Positions 27,411 to 36,781 of a stretch of DNA of 64,000 bases are shown here, in pieces. How positions within the stretch are numbered: the stretch's first letter is position 1; each line of letters starts with the position of its first letter. Position numbers and translations under genes: made by a program. The notes beneath the pieces were generated by a model that saw nothing but the letters and a program-made list of their open reading frames with translations, did not search any database and was not told the origin of the DNA. Origin of the DNA: JAAYCB01 sp012744395 (lineage in GTDB: Bacteria; Planctomycetota; Planctomycetia; Pirellulales; Thermoguttaceae); assembly GCA_028703175.1 (NCBI GenBank), contig JAQVNJ010000001.1:124001-188000 (forward strand), in the 5' to 3' direction.

Positions 27411-28423
27411 CTCGACGTTCACCAAGAGAGAATGACCAGCCCGGCCACGATTCCTTTCTGGACATCGTGTCGAACATTGTCGGCATCCTGATCATCCTCG
27501 TGATGGTGACGGGTGTCCGGGCGAAGAACGACCTTCCTGTTGATGGCCCGCCCGGCGGCGGGACAGCCATCGCGGCCCTCGCCGGCCAGCTCGAGGCCGA
27601 GCGAGCGCGGCTCGACCAGTGGCGCTCGGAAGCCCTCCAGCAGAGTCGGCAAGTCGACGAAATCGAGGAACTGGTGAAAGTCCGCGATCGGGAGCGGCTT
27701 CTGCTGGCGACTGCCGCTGAAGCCCTCGCCCGCAAGCTCGCCGAGCGCCGCGGAAGACTGGACGCCGAGGCCCAAGCCCAGTTCGATCGATCGCGCGAGC
27801 TGGCCGCGACCCAGGCGGAGCTCGATCGGCTGGCCAGCGCCCAGCTCCAGCTCGAGGCCGCAAAACCGGCCGCGATCCTCGTCGAAGCACTGCCAACGCC
27901 GCTGGGGCAGACGGTACACGGCGATGAAGCGCATTTTCAGCTCAGCGGCGGGCGGATCATCTGGATTCCGCTCACGCAGCTTCTCGAAGAGTTCAAGACC
28001 GACGCTCGCAGCAAGGCTTCCCAACTGCTTTCGATGCCCGAACTGACCGACACGATCGGCCCCTACGGCGGATTCCGGCTTCGCTACACCCTCCAGCGCC
28101 GGCAGATGTCGCCCGAGATGGCGATGGCCGCCGGTGGCGGCCCGTTTGCGCAGCTCCGCCAATGGACCTTGATCCCGACCTCCAACGAGCTGGGCGAGCC
28201 GGTTGACGAAGCACTCCGCGAGGGCTCGCGGTTTCGCGCGGTTGTCCGCGGGCTTCCGCGTACGACGACGATCACGATCTGGACTTATGAAGACAGCTTC
28301 GACGCATTTCGGCGGATCAAGCAGGAACTGTTCGCGCTCGGTTTCGACACGGCCGCCAGACCGCTCCCCTTGGGCGTGCCGATCAGCGGGTCGCCCAGCG
28401 GCAGCAAATCGTCGGCGCAGTGA
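27407..28423 (+). CDS. TolR/ExbD-like protein with membrane Asp
   Basis: 338 residues. A short cytoplasmic tail precedes one TM, DSFLDIVSNIVGILIILVMV, where D19 sits at the site of the essential ExbD/TolR Asp. It is followed by an approximately 100-residue coiled coil (50-150) and a soluble domain of unknown fold (about 160-330; YGGFRLRYTLQRRQ, TTTITIWTYEDSFDAFRRIK). The start overlaps the preceding stop. With the channel protein and the Asp-less partner it completes a three-component module. No OmpA-like peptidoglycan-binding motif is seen, so it is not a MotB. Substrate or cargo unknown. Confidence 0.8.
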   Translation: MTRRSPRENDQPGHDSFLDIVSNIVGILIILVMVTGVRAKNDLPVDGPPGGGTAIAALAGQLEAERARLDQWRSEALQQSRQVDEIEELVKVRDRERLLLATAAEALARKLAERRGRLDAEAQAQFDRSRELAATQAELDRLASAQLQLEAAKPAAILVEALPTPLGQTVHGDEAHFQLSGGRIIWIPLTQLLEEFKTDARSKASQLLSMPELTDTIGPYGGFRLRYTLQRRQMSPEMAMAAGGGPFAQLRQWTLIPTSNELGEPVDEALREGSRFRAVVRGLPRTTTITIWTYEDSFDAFRRIKQELFALGFDTAARPLPLGVPISGSPSGSKSSAQ

Positions 28424-28444
28424 GCCGGCAGGGCTCCGGCCCAT

Positions 28445-29797
28445 TCAGGCCACCGCCCGGCGAATTCCGTTCTCCACGGCGGCGGCGATGCGATCGAGCT
28501 GGTCGAGCGAGATCGCCAGGGGCGGAATGATCACCACCACGTTGCCCAGGGGGCGGAGCAGGACGCCCTCCTTGCGGGCATGGTCGCAGACGCGGATGCC
28601 CCGTTTCTCTTCCCACGGATAGGGCTCCTTGGTCGCCTCCCGGCGGACCAGTTCAATCCCCGCCAGCAGGCCGCACTGGCGGACATGGCCGATGTGCGCG
28701 AGGCCGGCGATCCGCTCGAGGTGCTCGGCCAGCCGGGCGATCTTGGGCTGCATTGTCGCGAGGGTCTGCTCTTCGTCGAAGACATCGAGCGTGGCCAGGG
28801 CGACGGCCGCTCCGAGCGGGTTTCCGCCGTAGGTATGGCCGTGAAAGAACGCTTTCGACTCGGCGTAGGTTCCCAGGAAGGCTTGCCAGATGCGATCGGT
28901 GGTGAGCGTTGCCGCCATCGGCATGTAGCCGCCCGTCAGGCCCTTGGCCAGACAGAGGAAGTCGGGGGAGACCTGCTCCTGCTCGCAGGCGAACATTTTC
29001 CCGGTCCGGCCCATGCCCACGGCCACTTCGTCGGCGATCAGGAGGACGTCGTACTTGCGGGTCAACTCGCGGACCGCGCGGAGGTAGCCGGGGGGGTGGA
29101 CGATCATCCCGGCGGCCGCCTGCACCAGGGGTTCGATCACCATCGCGGCGATCCGCTGATGGTGCTCGGCGAGAACCGACTCGAGGCGGCCCACGGCGTC
29201 GCTGAGAACCTCCCCTTCGGAAACACCCGGCGGCGGCCGGTAGGGATCGGGTGCGGGCAGGCGATCCGTGGCGAACAGGAGCGGCTTGAACATCGCGTGG
29301 AAGCGGGCGACGCCGCCGACGCTGACGCTGCCGATCGTGTCGCCGTGGTAGGCCTCGCTGAGGGCGAGGTAGCGGGTCTTCTCCGGCCGCGGCCGCTCGC
29401 ACTGGCGCCAGTATTGGAAGGCCAGCTTCAGGGCGACCTCGACCGCCGTCGCTCCGTCGTCGGAGAAGAACACGTGCTGGAGGCCGGGCGGGGCCAGATC
29501 GACCAGCCGCCTGGCCAAACGGATCGTCGTCGGATTGGAGCATCCCAGGGCGGTCACGTGGGCGACGCGGTCGAGCTGCTGGCGGAGCGCAGCGTCGAGC
29601 CGGGGATGGCGATGGCCATGCACATTGCACCACAGGCTGCTCGTGCCGTCGATGTAGCGGTTGCCGTGGATGTCGATCAGCGTGCAGCCGTCGCCCTGCT
29701 CGAGGATCAACGGTTCGTACTCGGCCATCTGGGTGAAGGGGTGCCAGACGAGTTGGCGGTCCCATCGGGCGAGTTGTTCCCTTGAAACGCTTGGCAT
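28445..29797 (-). CDS. bioA: adenosylmethionine-8-amino-7-oxononanoate transaminase
   Basis: 450 residues from the ATG at 29797. BioA transfers the amino group of S-adenosylmethionine to KAPA to make DAPA in biotin synthesis, in the cytoplasm. WHPFTQM near the N-terminus and LWCNVHGHRHP are BioA signatures; the PLP Lys is in CLAKGLTGGY; IADEVAVGMGRTG is the cofactor-binding Asp region; FFHGHTYGGNPLG is the substrate loop. Length matches the family. It ends 22 bases from the convergent trio. No other biotin genes are nearby, so it is separate from any biotin cluster. Confidence 0.96.
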   Translation of the reverse strand: MPSVSREQLARWDRQLVWHPFTQMAEYEPLILEQGDGCTLIDIHGNRYIDGTSSLWCNVHGHRHPRLDAALRQQLDRVAHVTALGCSNPTTIRLARRLVDLAPPGLQHVFFSDDGATAVEVALKLAFQYWRQCERPRPEKTRYLALSEAYHGDTIGSVSVGGVARFHAMFKPLLFATDRLPAPDPYRPPPGVSEGEVLSDAVGRLESVLAEHHQRIAAMVIEPLVQAAAGMIVHPPGYLRAVRELTRKYDVLLIADEVAVGMGRTGKMFACEQEQVSPDFLCLAKGLTGGYMPMAATLTTDRIWQAFLGTYAESKAFFHGHTYGGNPLGAAVALATLDVFDEEQTLATMQPKIARLAEHLERIAGLAHIGHVRQCGLLAGIELVRREATKEPYPWEEKRGIRVCDHARKEGVLLRPLGNVVVIIPPLAISLDQLDRIAAAVENGIRRAVA

Positions 29798-29811
29798 GAT
29801 GTCGTCCGTTG

Positions 29812-30597
29812 TCAGTCCCAGGCCACCGTGACCGGCATCCCCGGACGGAGCCCCAGGCGGCGCGAGGCGTTGTCGTCGACGACTGCCAGCTCGAGGCGGT
29901 TGGTGGAACCGACCAGGGCGATGAACATGCCGGCGTGCTGCTGGGCGTAGGCGCTGAGGATGCCCCATGTTTCGTAGATTCCGCAGACCGTGCAGACGCG
30001 TTCGTCGGTCGGATAACCCTCCAGCAGGTCGGCCGTGATGTTGGTGATCAGGTTGCCGAACGAGTCGATTTCGAGAACGACTCCGTCGATGCGTCCGGGG
30101 CGGATGCGCGGTTTGGGCAAATCGAGAGATTTGACCAGGGCGACCTCGGATCCCAGGTCGGCAGGATTCAGCCCGAGGCTCAGGTGGGCTGCCACGGGCG
30201 CCATGATGTCGCGGCCGTGGAACGTACTGGAGACGGGCGTCCGCCAGAAACGGGGGTTTTCCAGGCGGATGATCCGGCTCGGGGCCCGCCTGCCGATCAG
30301 TTCGCTGAGCAGACCGTTGTCGGGCGAGACGTAATGCTGGCTGCCGATCTGGGCGTAGACGATCGGCCGGCCGGTGCCGACGCCCGGATCGATCACCGCC
30401 ACGTGGATCGTCCCCTCGGGAAACAGCCACGAGACGTCGGCCAGGACAAGCGCGCCCTGGCGGATGTCCTGCGGGCGGATGTCGTGGCTGAGGTCGACGA
30501 GGGTCGCGTCCGGGTTGATCGAGAGGATCACCCCTTTGATCGCCGCCACGTAGGGGCTGCCCATGCCAAAATCAGTCGTTAGCGTGATGATGCTCAC
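29812..30597 (-). CDS. SAM hydroxide adenosyltransferase (DUF62 / fluorinase-like family)
   Basis: 261 residues from the GTG at 30597, whose GTGA overlaps the gatB stop; longer frames upstream are inside gatB. The family hydrolyses S-adenosylmethionine to adenosine and methionine and is related to the halogenases. Motifs: LTTDFG near the N-terminus, DPGVGTGR, PDNGLLS, TFHGRDIMAPVAAHL, and IDSFGNLITNI at the C-terminal domain border. The biological purpose of the reaction is not established. It lies 14 bases upstream of bioA, which also uses SAM. Confidence 0.9.
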   Translation of the reverse strand: MSIITLTTDFGMGSPYVAAIKGVILSINPDATLVDLSHDIRPQDIRQGALVLADVSWLFPEGTIHVAVIDPGVGTGRPIVYAQIGSQHYVSPDNGLLSELIGRRAPSRIIRLENPRFWRTPVSSTFHGRDIMAPVAAHLSLGLNPADLGSEVALVKSLDLPKPRIRPGRIDGVVLEIDSFGNLITNITADLLEGYPTDERVCTVCGIYETWGILSAYAQQHAGMFIALVGSTNRLELAVVDDNASRRLGLRPGMPVTVAWD

Positions 30598-32063
30598 ATG
30601 CGCTGGACGAGTTGGAGGCAAATCTCGCGGACCCGCGTCGCATTGACGTTCGGATTCCTTTTCTTCGCCTGGCCGATCAGGGCGCCGGCTGCTTTTAGTC
30701 TACCCTGCTTCAGATCGTCGACAACCTTCGGGTTGGACGCCAGCAGTTCCGCGCAGAGCGTTTCGAGGTCCGCCTCGTCGACTTGGACAATTCCCAGGGC
30801 GTCGATCGCCGCGGCGGCCGACTTGCCCGTGGCGAGCATTTCCGCGAGGACCTCGCGGCCCCGGCTGGTCTCCATCTTGCCCGACTGCACCTCGTCGATC
30901 AGCCGGCCGAGCTCCGCGGGAGGGACGGGGAACTGCTCGATGGGCATCTGCCGTTCATTCAGTACCCGCAAGACCGATTGCTGAACCCAGTTGGCGGCCG
31001 CCTTGCCGTCGCGGCAGGCCTCGGCCGCGGCGATGAAATAATCGACCAGCGGGCGCCCCTGGCTGACCAGGACATCGCTGTCGTAAGGGGTGATGCCGAA
31101 CTGGCCGACGAGCCGCGTGCGCAAGTCGGCCGGCAACTCGCCGAGCGATTGGCGGACGTGAGCGATCGCGTCTTCGCTGATCGTCACCGGCGCCAAGTCC
31201 GGATCGGGAAAGTAGCGGTAATCGCTCGACTCTTCCTTCGACCGCTGGGGCCGGGTGATCTGCGCCTCTTCCTCCCAGCCGCGGGTCTGCTTGGGCACGT
31301 CTCCGATCCGCTGCCCCGTCTCCTGCCAGAGTTCCCATTGCCGCTGGGCTTCGTAGGCCAGGGCCCGCTCCACCGCGCGGAAACTGTTCATGTTCTTCAC
31401 TTCCACGATCGGCGTGGCGACGTTTCCCTCGGGCGTGGCGACGTGAAGGTTGATGTTGGCATCGACCCGCAGGCTCCCCTCCTGCATGTTGCAGTCGGAC
31501 ACGCCGAGGTAGTTCAGCAGCAGCTTCAGTTCCGTGAGGTAGTTCTTGGCTTCGGCGGGCGAGCGCAAGTCGGGCTGGCTGACGATTTCCAGAAGCGGCG
31601 TGCCGGCGCGGTTCAAGTCGATCCGGCTGTCGGCCTTGCCGGCCACTTCGTCGTGCATGCTCTTGCCGGCGTCCTCTTCGAGGTGCGCGCGGATGATCCG
31701 GATCCGCCGCACTTGGCCCTCCTGTTCCGGGTCGGGGATGTCCAGATGCCCGTCGCGGCTCAGCGGCATGTCGTACTGGCTGATCTGGTATCCCTTCGGC
31801 AGGTCGGGATAGTAGTAGTTCTTCCGATCCCACTTGGTGAGCCGGGCGATCTGGCAGTTCAGCCCCAGGGCCGCCTTGACGGAAAGCAGGTAGGCCTGGC
31901 GATTCATCACCGGAAGCGCGCCGGGCGTGCCCGTGCAGACCACGCAGGTCTGGGTGTTCGGCGCCGCGCCGAACGCGGTGCTACAGCCGCAGAAAAGCTT
32001 GCTGGAGGTCAGCAACTGGACGTGGACCTCCAGGCCAATGATGATCGCGTAGGGTTTATTCAT
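30594..32063 (-). CDS. gatB: aspartyl/glutamyl-tRNA amidotransferase subunit B
   Basis: 489 residues. GatB activates the misacylated Glu-tRNA(Gln) or Asp-tRNA(Asn) by phosphorylation so that GatA-derived ammonia can amidate it. GLEVHVQL, KLFCGCS and CVVCTGTPGALPVMN are its conserved N-terminal motifs, and DYRYFPDPDL is in the cradle domain. The C-terminal tail (VVDDLKQGRLKAAGALIGQ) is the YqeY-like tRNA-binding domain. It ends in ATGTGA, coupling to the SAM adenosyltransferase. Its partner genes gatA and gatC lie upstream, split by one unrelated gene. Confidence 0.97.
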   Translation of the reverse strand: MNKPYAIIIGLEVHVQLLTSSKLFCGCSTAFGAAPNTQTCVVCTGTPGALPVMNRQAYLLSVKAALGLNCQIARLTKWDRKNYYYPDLPKGYQISQYDMPLSRDGHLDIPDPEQEGQVRRIRIIRAHLEEDAGKSMHDEVAGKADSRIDLNRAGTPLLEIVSQPDLRSPAEAKNYLTELKLLLNYLGVSDCNMQEGSLRVDANINLHVATPEGNVATPIVEVKNMNSFRAVERALAYEAQRQWELWQETGQRIGDVPKQTRGWEEEAQITRPQRSKEESSDYRYFPDPDLAPVTISEDAIAHVRQSLGELPADLRTRLVGQFGITPYDSDVLVSQGRPLVDYFIAAAEACRDGKAAANWVQQSVLRVLNERQMPIEQFPVPPAELGRLIDEVQSGKMETSRGREVLAEMLATGKSAAAAIDALGIVQVDEADLETLCAELLASNPKVVDDLKQGRLKAAGALIGQAKKRNPNVNATRVREICLQLVQRM

Positions 32064-32110
32064 GGCAATTAGGGTGCACCGAGAAGCGTCCGCAGTGGTC
32101 TTGTCCCTGG

Positions 32111-34396
32111 TTACTCGACTTCAACGAAGACCCCCTCGCCCGGCGGAAGCGCCAGATGATAGAACCCGTCGCCGCCGGCGGTCAATGCCGTCCGCTGCCC
32201 GCGAGGCCAGGCGACGACCGTCGAGCCGGCGATCTTCAGCTTGACGTGCGCTGTTTTGACTGCCTCCAACTCGCTCATGTTGACGACCGTCAGCGCGGTT
32301 GCCGGGCCGTCGGTTTCCGCGAAACACCCGACCAGCAGCGGGTCGTCGCACTCAATCCGCTCGATCGTCGAGAATCTCCGGACCGGGGCGCTGAACTTCA
32401 GGTACGGCGTATCGTCCGTGCAGTTGTGGGCCAGCGCGCCGATGTTCTGATACCGGACGAAGGCATCGGAAATGTTGCGAATCTCCTTGAAGACCGTCGC
32501 GGCGTCGTACCAGGCGTTGGTTCGCTTCCCGTCGACCGTGATGAGCGACGGGCATTCCGGCCGACTCCCGGCGTACGTCCAGCAGAGCAGACCCTTGCAG
32601 CCAAACGACAGCATGCAGTACGACTGCCAGCGGAACTCCGCTTCCGTCGGGGTCCGTTTGCTGGGGACCCAGGCGAACGTCTGGATGCAGCACCAGAAAT
32701 CCTTGTGATGCTCCCGGGCGGAGGCCGCGATGATATTGATCGATTCGCAATAGTCCTTGTAGGTGGCGCGTTGGCCCTTGGCCCAGTTGAGCGGGTAGAT
32801 ATCCGTACAGATATACGGCGGATCGAACTTCTCGCAGAACGCGTCGCAGTACTTCTTGTACAAGTCGGGATCGGAATCGTAGTATTCGATCGCGGCCGCC
32901 GCGGCTCCGTATTTCAACTGCGCCGCGTTGGCGTACATCGGAAGCAGGTTGATGTACGGCAGCTTGCCGCCGGTTTCCTTGTAGTACGCATTGCAGATCT
33001 CGGCGAGCCGGTCGTACTGGTCCGTTCCCGGCTCGTCGGCAACGTAGGTTCCGGCGAAACACGGATGGTCGAAGTATTCGGCGGTCGCCACGGCGGGGTT
33101 CTGGTACGCCCCGTCGCCGAGGATCAGCTCGACGCCATACCTGTCGCAGTCCCTGAGCAGCCTTTCCCTGTGGTCGGAGCCGGCCAGCGCGCCGTGGGCG
33201 ATGATCCAGTCGAATCCGCCAGCGCTGTATGTTTCGATGAAATCGTCTCCGATCGCCTCCCGGCGCGGATTGACCCAGGCTCCGATGCGGATCCGATCGC
33301 GCGTCAGGTACTCGCTGGTATAGGGAGATTCGATCGCGGTTCCTAGCGCGGTTTCGACGGCCGCCTTCAGAACGGCGGCGGCTTCGGCCCGCGTAGCCGG
33401 CTGGGCGTCCGTTTTCAGGTCGATGTCGTACTCGTCCAGCAACTCCGCCGCAGCGTTCCAGTCGGAATCGGAAAGCGGATCGTGCGGGCGGAAACGCCCC
33501 TCCGCGACCCCGCCGAGCAATTCCCGCGCAACGGCGAATCGAATCGCCGACCGGGTCTCTATCGCCAGGCCGGAAAGGTCGTCCAACGGAAAATCCTCAC
33601 TGGCCAGCCGGTAGACTCCCGGTTTCCTGGCGACGAAGCGGGTGAATCCGCGGCGGTTCGTCTGGCAGACGGGAACAACGGATTCCCCGCCCGCGGCGTC
33701 TTTCGGGCGGAACCGGACAACGGTCGTTTCGGACGGATTGTCGATCGCCGTCGAGCGGAGCATGAAGTCGGCCTGGTCGAACCCGTCGGACAGGCAGCCG
33801 CCGGGAACGAGGACCCGCTCGAGCGGCGCGGTGAAGGATGTCGGCTGCGAATAGTCGGGGGCGTCCACCGCCGCATCGAGAAAGCGTTGAGCCTCCGCCT
33901 CCGACGGGAAGAACCCGAGTCGCGAAACGTGATAGACGGAATCCGGATCGCTCGGATTGGTCGGGTCGAACCGGAACGAAGTGATCGAGCCGGTCCAGTT
34001 CTGATGGCTGAACGAGCGCATGTCGACGATCGCGGTCCGCCATGTGTCGTCGCCGACGACGGGAAACATGGAATAACTCTCGTCGGAAAGGACGGTCAAC
34101 GTATCGGTCGTAAAGAACAGGCCTGCCTGCGTGATCCGCGTCTTGTACCGGTACCGAACAGCGAAGAACGGCCGCTCTTCGGCGAGGAACGCGTCAGCCG
34201 GGCTCATCGGAACGGTCAGCGTGAGGTCCGTTCCGGTCGCAATCAACTTGGTCAACCCGACTTCGCGGTAGAGTTGCCCCTGCCCAAGCGAAATCGACGC
34301 CGCGTCCGGTCCGTTGTTGAAAACCCAGACCGGCTCGCGCGCCAGAAGGGAGCCGGCGGATACGATGATTGACAGGAAGAGGATGGACTGCTTCAT
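32111..34396 (-). CDS. secreted TIM-barrel-like protein of unknown function
   Basis: 761 residues with an N-terminal signal peptide (MKQSILFLSIIVSAGSLLA). The N-terminal 250 residues look like beta-sandwich modules. From about 360 there is a barrel-like region: RIRIGAWVNPRREAIGDDF, GFDWIIAHG, FAGTYVADEPG and PPYICTDIYPLNW. The DEPG and TDIYP turns resemble glycoside hydrolase active-site loops, but no family can be assigned. A C-terminal beta domain (from about 680) follows. It sits between gatB and gatA on the same strand, probably as a later insertion into the gat operon. Confidence 0.75.
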   Translation of the reverse strand: MKQSILFLSIIVSAGSLLAREPVWVFNNGPDAASISLGQGQLYREVGLTKLIATGTDLTLTVPMSPADAFLAEERPFFAVRYRYKTRITQAGLFFTTDTLTVLSDESYSMFPVVGDDTWRTAIVDMRSFSHQNWTGSITSFRFDPTNPSDPDSVYHVSRLGFFPSEAEAQRFLDAAVDAPDYSQPTSFTAPLERVLVPGGCLSDGFDQADFMLRSTAIDNPSETTVVRFRPKDAAGGESVVPVCQTNRRGFTRFVARKPGVYRLASEDFPLDDLSGLAIETRSAIRFAVARELLGGVAEGRFRPHDPLSDSDWNAAAELLDEYDIDLKTDAQPATRAEAAAVLKAAVETALGTAIESPYTSEYLTRDRIRIGAWVNPRREAIGDDFIETYSAGGFDWIIAHGALAGSDHRERLLRDCDRYGVELILGDGAYQNPAVATAEYFDHPCFAGTYVADEPGTDQYDRLAEICNAYYKETGGKLPYINLLPMYANAAQLKYGAAAAAIEYYDSDPDLYKKYCDAFCEKFDPPYICTDIYPLNWAKGQRATYKDYCESINIIAASAREHHKDFWCCIQTFAWVPSKRTPTEAEFRWQSYCMLSFGCKGLLCWTYAGSRPECPSLITVDGKRTNAWYDAATVFKEIRNISDAFVRYQNIGALAHNCTDDTPYLKFSAPVRRFSTIERIECDDPLLVGCFAETDGPATALTVVNMSELEAVKTAHVKLKIAGSTVVAWPRGQRTALTAGGDGFYHLALPPGEGVFVEVE

Positions 34397-34486
34397 CGGG
34401 TGGCGAGGGGGCTTGCTGGGTATTTTTGGGAATCGGCGGGTGGCCCGCGGGAGCGATGGCGCGAACGCATCCCTCGACCAGGGGTT

Positions 34487-36034
34487 TCACTCGCCGTCGA
34501 GGCTGGGCCTGCGGGTGTGCCAGGCGGTGGCCCGTTGATACATGGCGGCTCCCCGCAGCAGGCGTTCCTCCTCGAAGGCCGGCGCCTGCAAGTGCAGGCC
34601 GATCGGCAGTCCGCGGGAACTGAAGCCGCAGGGGATCGAAAGTCCGGCAATTCCGGCCAGATTGGTGCAGGCCGTGTACACGTCGCAGAGGTACATCGCC
34701 AGCGGGTCGTTGACCTTCTCGCCGATCGGGTACGCCGGCATCGGCGTCACCGGACCGGCAATCAGGTCGACCTGCTCAAAAGCCCGATCGAAATCCTCGC
34801 GAACGAGCCGGCGAACCTTCATTGCCTTGAGGTAATAGGCGTCGTAGTATCCGGCGCTGAGGGCGTAGGTGCCGAGCATGATCCGCCGCTTGACTTCGGG
34901 CCCGAACGCTTCCGACCGGGTCTGGCGGTACATTCGTACCAGGGCGGTGTCGAGGTTGTCGAGGCCGGCCCGGTCGCCGGCCTGTTCGAGAGCCTTCCGC
35001 TCGGCTTCCAGTCGGGCCGCCGCCTTCTGCGCGTCGGTACGGTAGCCATAGTGCACGCCGTCGTACCGCGCCAGGTTGCTCGACGCCTCGCAGGGGGCGA
35101 TGATGTAGTAGGTGGCCACGGCGTATTTGCCGTGCGGCAGCGAGACCTCCTGGACCGTCGCCCCCAATGACCGGTACACGTCGACCGCGACGCGGACGGC
35201 CGCCGCGACTTCGGCATCGAGCCCGTCGCCGAAGAGCTCGGGGACGATTCCCAGGCGGAGCCGCTCGAGGGGCCGGCCGACCGAGCTTGTGTAGTTCGGG
35301 ACGGGCCGATCGACCGACGTGGAGTCCCGCGGATCATGGCCGGCGAGGACTTCCAGCAGCAGGGCGGCGTCTTCGACGGTCCGCGCCAGGGGGCCGATCT
35401 GATCGAGACTGCTGGCGAACGCGACAAGTCCATAGCGGCTGACCCGCCCGTACGTCGGCTTCAAGCCGACCACCCCGCACCAACTGGCCGGCGCGCGGAT
35501 CGAGCCGCCGGTGTCGGAAGCGACCGACAGGGGGGCCATCGCGGCGGCCACGGCGGCCGCGGAACCGCCGCTGGAGCCGCCGGGGATCCGCGTGGTGTCC
35601 CAGGGGTTGCGCGTCAACCGGAAGGCAGAGTTCTCCGTGGAGCCGCCCATGGCGAACTCGTCCATGTTCGTCTTGCCGAGGATCACGCCGTCGGCCGCCT
35701 TGAGGCGCGCGATCACGGTCGCGTCGTAAGGCGGGCGGAAGTCTTCGAGCATCCGCGAAGCGCAGGTCGTCGGCTCGCCCTGCGTGGCCAGCAGGTCCTT
35801 GATCGCCACCGGCAGCCCGCCAAGCCGCCCCAGCGCCTCGCCCGCTTGCCGCTTCCTGTCGACAGCGGCTGCCTGGTCCAGCGCCGCCTCGCGATCGACG
35901 CGCAGGAACGCCCCGATCCGCCGATCGTAGCGCTCGATCCGATCGAGAAATGCCTGGACGACCTCCGTGGAAGTCACGTGCCGGGCGTCAAGCCGGTCGA
36001 GAAGCTCCACAGCGCTCAAGTCGGTCAGCGACAC
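34487..36034 (-). CDS. gatA: aspartyl/glutamyl-tRNA amidotransferase subunit A
   Basis: 515 residues from the GTG at 36034, which has AGGAG 6 bases upstream. GatA is the glutaminase of the GatCAB complex. The amidase signature is complete: PVAIKDLL holds the catalytic Lys, and PGGSSGGSAAAVAAA with SVASDTGGSIRAPASWCG holds the cis-Ser and nucleophilic Ser. GKTNMDEFAMGGSTENSA and KPTYGRVSRYGLVAFASSLDQIGP are GatA-specific. Normal length is about 490. gatC starts about 400 bases upstream; gatB follows after one intruding gene. Confidence 0.96.
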   Translation of the reverse strand: MSLTDLSAVELLDRLDARHVTSTEVVQAFLDRIERYDRRIGAFLRVDREAALDQAAAVDRKRQAGEALGRLGGLPVAIKDLLATQGEPTTCASRMLEDFRPPYDATVIARLKAADGVILGKTNMDEFAMGGSTENSAFRLTRNPWDTTRIPGGSSGGSAAAVAAAMAPLSVASDTGGSIRAPASWCGVVGLKPTYGRVSRYGLVAFASSLDQIGPLARTVEDAALLLEVLAGHDPRDSTSVDRPVPNYTSSVGRPLERLRLGIVPELFGDGLDAEVAAAVRVAVDVYRSLGATVQEVSLPHGKYAVATYYIIAPCEASSNLARYDGVHYGYRTDAQKAAARLEAERKALEQAGDRAGLDNLDTALVRMYRQTRSEAFGPEVKRRIMLGTYALSAGYYDAYYLKAMKVRRLVREDFDRAFEQVDLIAGPVTPMPAYPIGEKVNDPLAMYLCDVYTACTNLAGIAGLSIPCGFSSRGLPIGLHLQAPAFEEERLLRGAAMYQRATAWHTRRPSLDGE

Positions 36035-36146
36035 GCAGGTCTCCTCACAAATCGAGGGTGGGCCGGCAACCGCCGGCAGGGACGGCCGGCTGCCGACCGC
36101 TGCGCGGCAGGGCGTTGCCGCTCGGGCCGGCCGTGGCAATCGCGGG

Positions 36147-36440
36147 TCACGCGTCGCCGAGGACCGCGGGCACGCGGTAGCACTCGCCGTCGTGCTGCGG
36201 AGCGTTGGCCAACGCGAGGTCTCTGGCCAGGCTCGGGGCGAGCTGGTCGCCGCGGAACACATCGGAGACCTCGACGGCGTGGGCCATGGGCTCGACCTGG
36301 TCGGTATCGACCTCGTCGAGGAGTTGCATGTAGGTCAGAATCTGGCCCAATTGGGCCGTCATCGTCTCTGTCTCCTCCTCGGAGAGCAGCAACCGCCCGA
36401 GAAGCGAGACGCGTGTGACCTGCTGGTGCGAAATCGGCAT
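36147..36440 (-). CDS. gatC: aspartyl/glutamyl-tRNA amidotransferase subunit C
   Basis: 97 residues, the usual size of GatC. It stabilises GatA-GatB by wrapping around GatA. LSEEETETMTAQLGQILTYMQLLDEVDTDQVEPM and the following AVEVSDVFRGD region are standard for the family. It lies between rpmB and gatA on the same strand, about 110 bases from gatA. Confidence 0.95.
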   Translation of the reverse strand: MPISHQQVTRVSLLGRLLLSEEETETMTAQLGQILTYMQLLDEVDTDQVEPMAHAVEVSDVFRGDQLAPSLARDLALANAPQHDGECYRVPAVLGDA

Positions 36441-36478
36441 CGCTCTGGCCCCTTTCGACGTCCGCCCCCGCGAACCGC

Positions 36479-36781
36479 CTACTTCTTACCCGCTCCGGCC
36501 CTTGCCGCTTCCGCTGCTACCTCGGGCGGAAGCCGGAAGGGGGCATTGCGAATCCTCTTGGTGACCGCGCCGCTGCGCAGGCACTGGGTGCAGACACGGA
36601 GCGTCTTGTTTGCGCCATTCGGCGTGGTCACGCGCACCCGCTGCAAATTCGGCCGGAATTGCCGCCTGGTGATCCCCGTCACCTTGGTGCCGACGCCCCC
36701 GAGATACTTGGCCTTGCCTCGGTGAGTCACGGAATTCCCCACCTGCGTCGACTTTCCACAGACTGCACAGACGCGAGCCAT
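36479..36781 (-). CDS. rpmB: 50S ribosomal protein L28
   Basis: 100 residues. ARVCAVCGKSTQVGNSVTH is the L28 N-terminus, and ITRRQFRPNLQRVRV is the rRNA-binding centre. The Cys pairs CAVC (5, 8) and CTQC suggest the zinc-ribbon (C+) form. The tail is Ala-rich. GGAG lies about 10 bases before the start. It is the first gene of the leftward gat run. Confidence 0.97.
   Translation of the reverse strand: MARVCAVCGKSTQVGNSVTHRGKAKYLGGVGTKVTGITRRQFRPNLQRVRVTTPNGANKTLRVCTQCLRSGAVTKRIRNAPFRLPPEVAAEAARAGAGKK

Noticed and set aside
24622..28423. Zorya-type anti-phage system (ZorA/ZorB)
   Set aside because: There is no OmpA/peptidoglycan-binding domain in the partner proteins and no ZorC, ZorD or nuclease gene beside them.
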